From Microbacterium sp. cf332 (GTDB lineage: Bacteria > Actinomycetota > Actinomycetes > Actinomycetales > Microbacteriaceae), in contig NZ_FNKN01000001.1 in NCBI RefSeq assembly GCF_900102175.1, positions 1,178,001-1,242,000 on the forward strand: 64,000 nt of DNA. Direction: 5' to 3'. Below are positions 7,190-16,165 of this stretch, piece after piece; the stretch's first letter is position 1, and each line of letters opens with the position of its first letter. Position numbers and translations under genes: made by a program. The notes below the pieces were generated by a model, which searched no databases, was not told where the DNA came from, and was given only the letters and a program-made list of their open reading frames with translations.

Positions 7190-8632
7190 ATGGCGGATCG
7201 GTCCGTCGGCGCGATCGCCCTCCACCACCTGGGTGGCTTCGGTCGCAGCGCGTGGGATGCCGGACGGGATCTGGCCACCGCGTCGCCGTCGCGCTTCGCG
7301 GTGCTGATCTTCTCGACCCTCATCCTCGTCTTCACGACGCTGTTCTCGCTGCCCGCCGCGGCTGCATCGGGACGGGCCACCCCCTTCGCCGATGCACTCT
7401 TCACCGCCGTGTCGACCATCTGCGTCGCCGGCCTCGCGACCGTCGACATGGCCACGCACTGGTCGCCCTTCGGGCACGTGCTCATCTACATCGGGGTCAA
7501 CGTCGGCGCCCTCGGCGTGCTCACGCTGGCGTCGATCCTCGGGCTCGTGATCTCCAAGCGTCTCGGACTGCGCGCCAAGCTCATCGCGGCCGGCGACAGC
7601 AACCCCATGCGCGCCCACGGGGGGCCCGTCAACGAGGGCCAGGCCGTCCGCCTCGGCGAGGTCGGCCTGCTGCTGCGCACCGTCGCCCTGTCGACACTCG
7701 TCATCGAAGCGGGGCTCGCGGTGCTCCTCTACCCCTCGCTGCTCATCGGCGGCGTCGACCCGCTGACGGCGCTGTGGGAGGCGCCCTACTACGCCGCGAT
7801 GGCGTTCACCAACACGGGCTTCTCACCCAACGCCGAGGGGCTGCAGCCGTTCGCCCAGGATTACGTGATGCTGACGGTCCTCATGGCCGGGGTGTTCCTC
7901 GGCTCGATCGGCTTCCCCGTGATCTTCACGCTGTGGCGCCACCACTGGCACGTGCGCGCCTGGTCGCTCCACGCCAAGCTGACCATCATCACGACGATCG
8001 TGCTGTTCTTCGCCGGCGCGGCGATCTTCCTCCTCCTCGAATACGACAACCCCGCCACCTTCGGCTCGATGGAGGCGTGGGACACGACGTTCCAGGCGTT
8101 CTTCGTCTCGGCCATGACCCGTTCCGGCGGATTCTCAATCATCGACATGGGAGAGATGCACGGGTCCTCCCTCATCGTCGGCTCCATGCTCATGTTCGTC
8201 GGGGGCGGTTCCGCTTCCACCGCCGGGGGCATCAAGGTCACAACGCTCGCGGTGCTGGCTCTCGCCGTGTGGTCCGAGGCGAAGGGCCGCCCCTCGGTGC
8301 AGGCGTTCGGCCGCCGCATCCCGAGCGACGTCCAGCGCGTCGCCCTCTCGGTCGTCGCCTGGAGCGCGACCATCGTCGCCATCGGCACCGTGACGATCGC
8401 GCAGATCACGAAGGCCCCGGTCGACGAGGTGCTCTTCGACGTCATCTCGGGCTTCGCGACCGTCGGCCTCTCGACGGGTCTGACCGCCGAGCTGCCCGAG
8501 CCCGCCGTCTACGTCATGGCGCTCGTGATGTTCATGGGGCGCGTTGGTACAGTGACTCTCGCTGCGGCCGTGGCCGCGACATCCCGTTCGCAGTTGTACG
8601 CCCTGCCCGTCGAAAGGCCGATCGTTGGTTGA
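7190..8632 (+). CDS. TrkH/KtrB-type potassium uptake membrane protein
   Basis: A 480-residue integral membrane protein of the TrkH/KtrB superfamily, with four pore-loop repeats and eight or more membrane helices. Selectivity-filter-like segments are visible as STICVAGLATV, FTNTGFSPNAEG, MTRSGGFSIID and FATVGLSTGL, each with the conserved glycine. It forms the K+-conducting pore regulated by the cytoplasmic TrkA/KtrA protein, whose gene overlaps its end by 8 nt. GGGGAGG lies before ATG 7190. The 5' leader contains the self-complementary hairpin CGGCGCCG (7133-7140 and 7149-7156). Confidence 0.92.
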   Translation: MADRSVGAIALHHLGGFGRSAWDAGRDLATASPSRFAVLIFSTLILVFTTLFSLPAAAASGRATPFADALFTAVSTICVAGLATVDMATHWSPFGHVLIYIGVNVGALGVLTLASILGLVISKRLGLRAKLIAAGDSNPMRAHGGPVNEGQAVRLGEVGLLLRTVALSTLVIEAGLAVLLYPSLLIGGVDPLTALWEAPYYAAMAFTNTGFSPNAEGLQPFAQDYVMLTVLMAGVFLGSIGFPVIFTLWRHHWHVRAWSLHAKLTIITTIVLFFAGAAIFLLLEYDNPATFGSMEAWDTTFQAFFVSAMTRSGGFSIIDMGEMHGSSLIVGSMLMFVGGGSASTAGGIKVTTLAVLALAVWSEAKGRPSVQAFGRRIPSDVQRVALSVVAWSATIVAIGTVTIAQITKAPVDEVLFDVISGFATVGLSTGLTAELPEPAVYVMALVMFMGRVGTVTLAAAVAATSRSQLYALPVERPIVG

Positions 8633-9296
8633 GCAGATCCGCGGAGACGCGCCCGTCCTCGTCATCGGGCTGGGCCGCTTCGGCGCGGCCTGCGCCGGCG
8701 AGCTCGACCGCCTCGACCGCGAGGTGCTCGCGATCGACGACAGCCTCGAGCTGGTTCAGAAATGGTCGGAACGCGTCACCCACGCGGTGCAGGCCGACGC
8801 CCGCAATCTCGACGCGCTGAAGCAGATCGGCGCGCAGGACTTCCAGGTCGCCGTCGTCGCGGTCGGCTCCTCGATCGAGGCCTCGGTGCTCATCACCGCG
8901 AACCTCGTCGACCTGAAGGTGCCGCAGATCTGGGCGAAGGCGGTCTCGCAGTCGCACGGCAAGATCCTCGCCCGCGTCGGCGCGAACCACGTCGTCTACC
9001 CCGAGCGCGAAGCCGGCGAACGTGTCGCGCACCTCGTCAGCGGGCGCATGCTCGACTTCATCCGCTTCGACGACGACTTCGTGCTCGCGAAGATGTACCC
9101 GCCGAAGTTCATCCGCGGCGTCGGGCTCAACGAATCCGGTGTCCGTACGAAGTACCACGTCACTGTCGTGGGCGTGAAGAGCCCCGGCAAGCCGTTCCGC
9201 TACGCCGAGGCCAACACCGTCGTGACCAACCACGACCTCATCATCGTCTCGGGCACGAACTCCGACATCGAGCGCTTCGCCTCCCTCGACCGCTGA
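8625..9296 (+). CDS. TrkA/KtrA-type NAD-binding regulatory subunit of potassium uptake
   Basis: A 223-residue RCK protein. The N-terminal Rossmann RCK_N domain opens VIGLGRFGAACAGEL (GxGxxG) with the acidic residues of AIDDS at the end of strand 2. The RCK_C domain follows from about residue 140 (FIRGVGLNESG to LIIVSGTNSDIE). Such proteins gate the TrkH/KtrB pore in response to ATP/ADP, NAD(H) or c-di-AMP. The start is taken as TTG 8625, overlapping the TrkH stop by 8 nt, with GAAAGG about 8 nt upstream. The two genes form one operon. Confidence 0.92.
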   Translation: MVEQIRGDAPVLVIGLGRFGAACAGELDRLDREVLAIDDSLELVQKWSERVTHAVQADARNLDALKQIGAQDFQVAVVAVGSSIEASVLITANLVDLKVPQIWAKAVSQSHGKILARVGANHVVYPEREAGERVAHLVSGRMLDFIRFDDDFVLAKMYPPKFIRGVGLNESGVRTKYHVTVVGVKSPGKPFRYAEANTVVTNHDLIIVSGTNSDIERFASLDR

Positions 9297-9322
9297 GGCG
9301 TGACCGTCGCGGGCGGCGCCGG

Positions 9323-10165
9323 TCAGGCGCCGGCGGCGAGCTCGCGGGCACGGGCGAGGGCGGCGTCGGTCGCGCGGGCGAAGACGTCGTCGAGGCGCGC
9401 CTCCTGCAGCACGGCGACCGCCCGTTCGGTCGTGCCCTTCGGGCTCGTGACGCGGCGGCGGAGCTCCGCCGGGTCTTCGCCCGAGGCGTCGAGCAGGGCG
9501 GCCGCCCCGATGAAGGTCTGCTCGGCCATCAGGCGCGCCTCGGCGTCGCTGAAACCCTTGCCGATCGCCGCGCGGGTGAGCTCCTCGATGAGAAGGAAGA
9601 CGTAGGCGGGGCCCGACCCCGAGATCGTCGAGAGGGCGTCGATCTGGTCCTCGGCGACTTCGACGACCGCGCCGCACGTCTCGAACAGCGCGCGTACGGT
9701 CGCGAGGTCGTCGGCGGACGCCGCGGGCCCCGCCGCCAGCCCCGTCACGGCCTTGCCGACGACGGCCGGGGTGTTCGGCATCGACCGGACGACCGCGACG
9801 TCGTCGCCGAGGATGCCCGCGAACGTCGCGATGGTGACGCCCGCCGCGAGGCTGACGACCACCGCCCCCGGGCGGAGCACGGGCGCGATCTCGCGGAGCA
9901 GGTCGGTCACCATCCCGGGCTTCACTCCGATGAGGACGACGTCGGCCACGGCGGCGGCATCCGTATTGCCCGAAGGCGTGTCGGCGAGCGTGAGGCTCGT
10001 GACCCCCGGCAGTTCGGCGAGAGAGGCGGCCTTCTCGGCGGTGCGGTTCGTGACGGTGACTCCACCCGCCGCGGCGCCCGACGCGACGAGGCCCGAGAGG
10101 ATCGCACCGCCCATCGAGCCGGCTCCGAGGATGGCGATCGGGGGAAGCGTGACGGCGTCGGACAT
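9323..10165 (-). CDS. proC: pyrroline-5-carboxylate reductase
   Basis: A 280-residue ProC enzyme, catalysing the last step of proline synthesis: NAD(P)H-dependent reduction of 1-pyrroline-5-carboxylate. The N-terminal Rossmann motif reads IAILGAGSMGGAILSGL. The central VVRSMPNTPAVVG and the C-terminal signature SGSGPAYVFLLIEELTRAA with TSPKGTTERAV are diagnostic. The length is normal for the family. It is a single gene, convergent with the Trk operon, and its upstream region is shared with the divergent hydrolase-like gene. Confidence 0.95.
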   Translation of the reverse strand: MSDAVTLPPIAILGAGSMGGAILSGLVASGAAAGGVTVTNRTAEKAASLAELPGVTSLTLADTPSGNTDAAAVADVVLIGVKPGMVTDLLREIAPVLRPGAVVVSLAAGVTIATFAGILGDDVAVVRSMPNTPAVVGKAVTGLAAGPAASADDLATVRALFETCGAVVEVAEDQIDALSTISGSGPAYVFLLIEELTRAAIGKGFSDAEARLMAEQTFIGAAALLDASGEDPAELRRRVTSPKGTTERAVAVLQEARLDDVFARATDAALARARELAAGA

Positions 10166-10279
10166 GCCGCCATCTTAAGTCCGGCCGTTTCCCAGCGGAG
10201 GGAACAGCCGCGAGGTAGAGTCGAAGCGTCCGCGGGCGCGGAGGCGCTCGCCGCGCAGAGCAGAGCGAAGGATCCCGCC

Positions 10280-11398
10280 ATGCCCCTCTTCGACGGCATC
10301 ACGCCACGCATCATCGAGACGTCGCGCCTGGCGGTGAACATTCTCGAACGCCCCGTCGACGACCCCGCGACACCGGCCGAGCGGACCATCGTGCTGCTGC
10401 ACGCAGCCCCTGGATCGAGCCTGTTCTGGCAGGAGATCATCGAGGATCTGCCGGGCGACGTGCGCCCGATCGCGATCGACCTGCGCGGCTTCGGCGCAAC
10501 CGAGCACCTGCCCGTCGATGCGACGCGCGGGGTGCGCGACTTCGCCGACGACGTCCGGGCGACGCTCGCCGAGCTCGACCTCGACGTCGTCCACATCGTG
10601 GGATGGGGGCTCGGTGCTGCCGTCGCGATGCAGTACGCCCTCGACCACGGCGCCCTCTCGCTGAGCCTGCTCTCGCCCATCTCGCCCTATGGCTTCGGCG
10701 GCACGCGCCTCGACGGCTCGCGGCTGACCGCCGACGATGCCGGATGCGGCGGCGGCGCCGTCAGCCGCGCCGTGATCGAGAGCATCACCGCCCGTGACGC
10801 CGGCGACGGCGAGGGGACGGCACGATCGGTCTTCCGCCAGACCTTCGTCTCGCCCGACTACGAGTCCGAGAACGAGGACACCTGGGTCGAGGCCATGCTC
10901 ACGACGTCGACGGCCGAGGGCAACTACCCCGGAGACAGCGTGGCGAGCGAGAACTGGCCCGGCTTCGCGGCCGGGCGCCTGGGCGTGCAGAACGCGCTGG
11001 CACCGTCGAACTTCGACGTCTCGTCGATCGTCGGACTGGCGGCGGGATACGACGCGCCGCCCATCCTGTGGGTGCGGGGCGAGGCGGACGTGATCGTGGC
11101 CGACGGTTCGTTCGCCGATGCCGCTCATCTCGGTGAGATCGGTGCGCTCCCGGGGTGGCCGGGCGTCGAGGCCGCCCCCGCGCAGCAGATGGTCGCGCAG
11201 ACCCGCGCGGTGCTGGATCGGTACCGCGAAGCTGGGGGGCAGGTGACGGAGGTCGTCATCGAGGGCGTCGGCCACGCGGTGCATCTCGAACGGCCGGGCA
11301 AGGTGCGCACCGCCATCCTGTCGACGATCGGCTACCTCGGCACGCCGCTCTCGCCCGCTCCCCCGACCGAGGCGATCATCCTCAGCTCCTGGGACTGA
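10280..11398 (+). CDS. alpha/beta-hydrolase-fold protein with a degenerate nucleophile elbow
   Basis: A 372-residue alpha/beta-hydrolase-fold protein. The oxyanion-hole region LLHAAPGSSLFW, the strand IAIDLRGFGATEH and a late GVGHAVHLERPG (candidate catalytic His) are clear. The nucleophile elbow, however, reads VGWGLGAAVA: the serine of the usual GxSxG is a glycine, so normal esterase chemistry looks impossible. A long cap insertion occupies the middle third. The reading frame is intact and continuous, so it does not look like a pseudogene. The start at ATG 10280 follows GAAGGATC. A TAGAGT near 10214 may be its -10. Substrate and function are unknown. Confidence 0.72.
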   Translation: MPLFDGITPRIIETSRLAVNILERPVDDPATPAERTIVLLHAAPGSSLFWQEIIEDLPGDVRPIAIDLRGFGATEHLPVDATRGVRDFADDVRATLAELDLDVVHIVGWGLGAAVAMQYALDHGALSLSLLSPISPYGFGGTRLDGSRLTADDAGCGGGAVSRAVIESITARDAGDGEGTARSVFRQTFVSPDYESENEDTWVEAMLTTSTAEGNYPGDSVASENWPGFAAGRLGVQNALAPSNFDVSSIVGLAAGYDAPPILWVRGEADVIVADGSFADAAHLGEIGALPGWPGVEAAPAQQMVAQTRAVLDRYREAGGQVTEVVIEGVGHAVHLERPGKVRTAILSTIGYLGTPLSPAPPTEAIILSSWD

Positions 11399-11413
11399 CT
11401 CGTCGCGGAGAGG

Positions 11414-11881
11414 TCAGCGCTGCGCGGCGAAGAACGCCCGGAGGAGAGCGATCGACTGCTCGGACCGGACGCCCGCGACCACTTCGGCGCGCACCGGCAA
11501 CCGTCGGTCGCGCACGAGGTCGTACTGCGACCCGACCGCACCCGCCTTCTCGTCCCAGGCCCCGAACACGACGCGTGAGACGTGCGCCTGCAGGATCGCA
11601 CCCGCGCACATGATGCACGGCTCGAGGGTAACCGTCAGAGTGCACCCGGTGAGGTTCCACGACCCCGTCGCGGCCGCGGCGGCGCGCAGCGCCACGACCT
11701 CGGCATGCGCCGTCGGGTCGCCGGTCGCCTCGCGCAGATTCCGCCCCTCGCCGAGGACAGTGCCCGCGCCATCCGTCACGAGGGCTCCGACGGGGATCTC
11801 ACCGGCGGCGGCGGCCGCCGCCGCGAGCTCGAGCGCTCGCGTCATGCTGCGGATGTCGCCAGCGGATGCCGTGAGGGTCAC
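11414..11881 (-). CDS. tadA: tRNA-specific adenosine deaminase
   Basis: A 155-residue cytidine/deoxycytidylate-deaminase-superfamily enzyme matching TadA, which converts A34 to inosine in tRNA-Arg(ACG). The zinc site is complete: HAE at residues 59-61 (His59 ligand, Glu61 proton shuttle) and PCIMC at 88-92 (Cys89 and Cys92). The start is GTG 11881, preceded by TACGCT on this strand with a 6-nt gap, a leaderless promoter arranged back-to-back with that of upp. It ends 15 nt from the convergent hydrolase-like gene. Confidence 0.92.
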   Translation of the reverse strand: MTLTASAGDIRSMTRALELAAAAAAAGEIPVGALVTDGAGTVLGEGRNLREATGDPTAHAEVVALRAAAAATGSWNLTGCTLTVTLEPCIMCAGAILQAHVSRVVFGAWDEKAGAVGSQYDLVRDRRLPVRAEVVAGVRSEQSIALLRAFFAAQR

Positions 11882-11931
11882 GACACCAGCGTAGGCCGAG
11901 GCGGTACGGGCCGTCCGCGTAGGATCATCAC

Positions 11932-12567
11932 ATGCGTGTTCACGTCGCCGACCACCCCCTGATCACCCACAAGCTCTCGGTGCTGCGCGACAAGAACACC
12001 TCGTCGCCGGTGTTCCGCCAGCTGACCGAGGAGCTCGTGACATTGCTCGCCTACGAGGCGACCCGGAACGTGCGCACCGTCGAGGTCGAGATCGAGACCC
12101 CGGTCACGCGGACGACCGGTCTCGCCATCGCGCGGCCGCGTCCCCTCGTCGTGCCCATCCTGCGCGCCGGACTCGGCATGCTCGAGGGCATGACGAAGCT
12201 CCTCCCGACCGCCGAGGTGGGCTTCCTCGGCATGGCCCGCAACGAGGTCACCTTCGAGCCGACCACGTACGCCGAGCGCCTTCCCGACGACCTCAGCGAT
12301 CGTCAGTGCTTCGTGCTCGATCCCATGCTCGCGACGGGCGGCTCGCTCGGGGCCGCGATCGACTTCCTCTTCGCCCGCGGGGCGCAGGACGTCACGGCCA
12401 TCTGCATCCTCGGTGCACCCGAGGGCCTCGCGGCGATCGAGAAGCAGGTGGGCGACCGTGACGTCACGCTCGTCCTCGGGTCGCTCGACGAGCGTCTCGA
12501 CGAGCGCGGCTACATCGTGCCGGGTCTCGGCGACGCCGGCGACCGCCTCTACGGCACCGTCGACTGA
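11932..12567 (+). CDS. upp: uracil phosphoribosyltransferase
   Basis: A 211-residue UPRTase, which salvages uracil to UMP using PRPP. It opens [20 protein letters not shown], and has the type-specific [12 protein letters not shown] and the PRPP-binding loop [14 protein letters not shown], then the uracil-binding [12 protein letters not shown] near the C-terminus. The length is typical (about 210 residues). ATG 11932 is preceded by TAGGAT (11920-11925) with a 6-nt gap, so the mRNA should start at or next to the AUG. Divergent from tadA, with only 50 bases between the start codons. Confidence 0.96.
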   Translation: MRVHVADHPLITHKLSVLRDKNTSSPVFRQLTEELVTLLAYEATRNVRTVEVEIETPVTRTTGLAIARPRPLVVPILRAGLGMLEGMTKLLPTAEVGFLGMARNEVTFEPTTYAERLPDDLSDRQCFVLDPMLATGGSLGAAIDFLFARGAQDVTAICILGAPEGLAAIEKQVGDRDVTLVLGSLDERLDERGYIVPGLGDAGDRLYGTVD

Positions 12568-12582
12568 CGCCTCCGGCGAAGC

Positions 12583-15500
12583 TCAGACGGCCCGCACGAG
12601 ACGGGCGAACGCGCTCATCCGCGCGACGCCCTCGGGCGTGCGGGGAAGGTCGTCGAGGATGCCGGTTCCGTAGACGATGTACGCCGTGTGCTGCGCGCGC
12701 GAGACGGCGACGTTGAGACGGTTCTGCAGGAGCAGGAACTCGAGCCCCCGTGGGGCGTCGCGACCCGAGGATGCCGCGAGCGACACGATCGCCACCGCCG
12801 CCTCCTGGCCCTGGAAGCGGTCGACCGTGCCGACCGGCACGTCGCCGAAGCCGGCCCCGGCGAGGGCCTCTTCGACGAGGACCTGCTGCGCGTTGTAAGG
12901 CGTCACCACGATGATGTCGCGCTGCCCCAGCGGACGCGCCGCGGCCGCCGGGTCGGGCAGCCACGCGCGACCGAGGAGGTCGGAGACGAGGCGCACGACG
13001 ACCTCGCCCTCTTCGGGCGAGGCGGTGGCGTTCCGCCGATGGGCGACCGGCACCGGCACGACGCCCGCAGTGACGCCGTCGAGCTCGCGTTCCGCGGTCG
13101 AGGGGTGGGCGGCGAGCCTGCCGTCGTACGCCAGCACCGAGACCGGCTCTGCGACCTCCGGCCTCATTCGCCGGGTCTCGGCGAGGAAGTAGCCGCGGTC
13201 GTCCGAGATGACGTGCGCGCCGGCCATGATCCAGCCCAGCGCCGAGGTGTCGACGGGCTCGGGGTGCGTGCCCTGGCTGACCTGGGGCAGCTGTTGCGGG
13301 TCGCCCAGCAGCAGCAGCCGGGACGCCGCGACCGAGACCGCGATCGTCGAGGCGAGCGAGAACTGGCCGGCCTCGTCGATGACGAGAAGGTCGAGACTGC
13401 CGCGCGGGATGCGCCCGGCGTGGGTGAGATCCCATGCGGTCCCTCCGATGACGTACCCGTCGGGGTGCGCAGCCGTGAACTCGGCCACGCCGTTCTTCGG
13501 GATGACCGTGAAGGGCTCCTCCCCCGTCGGGTCGCCTTTCACGGCCTTCGCGATCCGATCGCGCGGCACTCCGGCCGCGGCGATGCGGTCGAGCATGTTC
13601 TCGACGACGGCGTGCGATTGGGCGACCACGCCGACGCGGTACCCGCGCTCACGGACGAGCCGAGCGACGACATGCGACCCGACATAGGTCTTGCCGGTTC
13701 CCGGGGGGCCCTGTACGGCGAGGTAGCTGCGGTCGAGGTCGGCGATCGCGCGGGCGATGTCGGCGACCGCATCCTCGCCGTCGCCGGCGAGCGTGCCCGA
13801 CACCGTGCGCGGCGGTCGGCGCAGCAGCAGGTCGGTGGCGGGGTCGGCGGGCAACGCGGGCGCCGCCGCGATGACGCCGTCGGCCCAGGCCTCGATGGCC
13901 GCCTGTTGACTGCCGGCCTGCGGCGGCGCTGACGGCGTCAGGGCGATGGGGAGTTCCGACCACATGAACGCGCCGGACGCCAGCTCTTCGACGACCGCTC
14001 CGTCGTCGAGCACCTCGACCACCCGTACCCGACGGTCGGCGTGGATGAATCGCGGACGAGGCTCGACGGGGAACGGCGCTGGCGCCTCATAGATCGCGAA
14101 CGGGGAGGAATCGACGCTCAGCCGCGTGCCCGGGGCGACGTCGCCGCGGAGCTCGATCAGCCGGCGGTCGGTGCGCGCCCCCTCGGGTCGGTGCCAGTCC
14201 TCGATGATCCGGCTGCGGTCGTGGGAGACCGCGACGACGTCACGGGTGTCCTCCCAGATCGAGAGCGGCTCTCGCAGGCGCAGGAAGTGCGCGGCCCAGA
14301 ACGACTTCGCCTCGCGGGGGTAGTAGTCGATGGCCGCGGCTCCGAGGCGCAGGGCGGTCGCGGCGGGATCGTCGGCACCGGCGGACGCGTCGTCGGCCAG
14401 CGCGTTGGCGAGGCGCGTCAACGTGACCGCTCGGACGGACGGCTCGTACGCCCGCTCCTCCGGCTCGACGTCGGCCGACGGCCGCAGCTGAGCCTCGCGC
14501 GCCCGGTCGACGAGCCAGTCGCGCAGGCGCCGCGTCGAGACGCAGTCGTAGCGGTTGTAGTCCGCGAGGTCGGCCAGGATCGCGGCGGCGGCGTCCGCGT
14601 CACCGCCGTCGGCGAGCGCTCGAGCCTCGACGTAGCGGACGATCGAGTCGTCGCCCTTCTGGACATCGCTCGTGCGGACGTCGGCGCCCATGTACAGCGG
14701 TTCGAGCTTCTTGATCGAGTACGACCGCGATCCCACGCGCAGGGCCCGGCGGACGACCGGATAGAGGTCGACGAAGACGCCGTCGCGGAGCAGACGATCG
14801 ACCTCGGCCTCACCGACCCCGTATCGCGCTGCCATCGCGAGCAGATGCGTGGGCTCGTAGGGGGCGTAGTGGTAGATGTGCATCCCCGGGTGCGCCGCGC
14901 GCTGGGCGGCGACGACCCGCAGGAACGTCTCGAACGCCCGTTTCTCCTCATCGAACGAGTGCGCCCAGATCGCGGAGTACTGCTCGCTCAGATCGACCCA
15001 CCCGAAGAGGTAGTCGATGCCCCACTGCCCCGAGGCACCCTCGGTGTAGAGCGGGTCGCCTTCGAAGTCGAAGAACAGGTCGCCGAGATCGGGCCGCGGC
15101 AGTGCGGCGAGGGCCTTCGGGAAGACCACCTCGAAGGTGGGCACGGGGGCGGCGCCGGATGCTGAGCCGTCCGGACCGGCGACCCCCACGCCGCCGGCAG
15201 GGCTTTCGAGCTGGAGGCGGGCCTGCGTGCGGAGGCCCGCGAAGGTGTCCCACGACATGCGCGACGGGGCCTCGCGAGCTGCAGTCAGCTCATCGATGGT
15301 CGTCACGCCGGCCGCGCGCAGCCGTTCGCGCTGGATGGGTCGCATGCCCGCGACGAGAAGGAGGTCGCGCGCCGCGACGACCTCGAGGTCGCACGTGGCG
15401 CATCGCCCGCACGCGACGACCCGCAGCTCGCCGCGGTCGTCTCCCCAGGCGATGGCCGCGCCCGCCGCTGCGGCCGGTACGTCGCGATCGGCGATGAGGG

Positions 15501-16095
15501 AGCGCAGGCGCTCGCGGCGGAGCACGAAGACGGGGGCGATGTCGGCGCGGGCGTGCCGCGACACCGTGCCGTCGCCGAGGAGCAGCTCGACGTGATCCGC
15601 CACGTGCGCTCCAGCGCGATCGAGCTGCACCGCGTAGGCCTCGAGCTGCATCAGGGCCGTCACTCGAGCGCGTCGCGCGAGCTTGGTGTCCTGCACGATC
15701 CACCGACCGTCGTCGTCGCGCAGCAGGAAGTCGGCGAACCCGACGAAGTCGGTGTCGACGAACGCGGCCTGATAGATCACCTGCGCGTCGGACGCGAGAG
15801 CCTCGCGCGTGAGGGCCACGGCCCGGGCCAGCCCCGCGGCGTCCGACGATCGGGTCTCGGGGATCTCGACGACACGGTCGCCGAACCCTGCTCGATACGT
15901 CTCGAGCTGGCGCTGCTCGTGACGGTCGCCGAGACGGCCCGCCCGCTCGAGCGTGGGATCGTCGGGCTCATCGACCGCGTCGACACGGCCGAGCTTGGCG
16001 TCGATCGCGCGCAGCCAGGCGAACTCGCACTCGGCCGCCGCCTTCAGGTCGCTCGCGCTCCAGACGATCCGGCCTTCGTCCTCGATGTATCGCAT
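12583..16095 (-). CDS. TM0106-type RecB-like nuclease fused to DEDD exonuclease-like domain and SF1 helicase
   Basis: A 1170-residue multidomain protein. Residues about 1-240 form a RecB/Cas4-like nuclease region, with Cys23 near the start and the cluster Cys229, Cys232 and Cys235, a layout like the Fe-S ligands of Cas4/AddB. Residues ~335-520 form an RNase H-like (DEDD) domain: DFEGDP with Asp343/Glu345, YHYAPYEPTHL, and DYNRYDCVSTRRL. The C-terminal half is an SF1B Upf1/Dna2-like helicase: Walker A GPPGTGKT (Lys802), Walker B DEAGQ, VDRFQGQE and NVAVSRAQH. Proteins of this TM0106 type are widespread in actinobacteria and probably act in DNA or RNA end processing. ATG 16095 is chosen because it begins the conserved region and has AAGGGGA upstream. 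Confidence 0.82.
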   Translation of the reverse strand: MRYIEDEGRIVWSASDLKAAAECEFAWLRAIDAKLGRVDAVDEPDDPTLERAGRLGDRHEQRQLETYRAGFGDRVVEIPETRSSDAAGLARAVALTREALASDAQVIYQAAFVDTDFVGFADFLLRDDDGRWIVQDTKLARRARVTALMQLEAYAVQLDRAGAHVADHVELLLGDGTVSRHARADIAPVFVLRRERLRSLIADRDVPAAAAGAAIAWGDDRGELRVVACGRCATCDLEVVAARDLLLVAGMRPIQRERLRAAGVTTIDELTAAREAPSRMSWDTFAGLRTQARLQLESPAGGVGVAGPDGSASGAAPVPTFEVVFPKALAALPRPDLGDLFFDFEGDPLYTEGASGQWGIDYLFGWVDLSEQYSAIWAHSFDEEKRAFETFLRVVAAQRAAHPGMHIYHYAPYEPTHLLAMAARYGVGEAEVDRLLRDGVFVDLYPVVRRALRVGSRSYSIKKLEPLYMGADVRTSDVQKGDDSIVRYVEARALADGGDADAAAAILADLADYNRYDCVSTRRLRDWLVDRAREAQLRPSADVEPEERAYEPSVRAVTLTRLANALADDASAGADDPAATALRLGAAAIDYYPREAKSFWAAHFLRLREPLSIWEDTRDVVAVSHDRSRIIEDWHRPEGARTDRRLIELRGDVAPGTRLSVDSSPFAIYEAPAPFPVEPRPRFIHADRRVRVVEVLDDGAVVEELASGAFMWSELPIALTPSAPPQAGSQQAAIEAWADGVIAAAPALPADPATDLLLRRPPRTVSGTLAGDGEDAVADIARAIADLDRSYLAVQGPPGTGKTYVGSHVVARLVRERGYRVGVVAQSHAVVENMLDRIAAAGVPRDRIAKAVKGDPTGEEPFTVIPKNGVAEFTAAHPDGYVIGGTAWDLTHAGRIPRGSLDLLVIDEAGQFSLASTIAVSVAASRLLLLGDPQQLPQVSQGTHPEPVDTSALGWIMAGAHVISDDRGYFLAETRRMRPEVAEPVSVLAYDGRLAAHPSTAERELDGVTAGVVPVPVAHRRNATASPEEGEVVVRLVSDLLGRAWLPDPAAAARPLGQRDIIVVTPYNAQQVLVEEALAGAGFGDVPVGTVDRFQGQEAAVAIVSLAASSGRDAPRGLEFLLLQNRLNVAVSRAQHTAYIVYGTGILDDLPRTPEGVARMSAFARLVRAV

Positions 16096-16165
16096 GATCC
16101 CCTTCCGCTCAATGACCCTAACGGCGGGGTGCGACACCGCCGACGCCGATGCCAGACTGGGGAGG

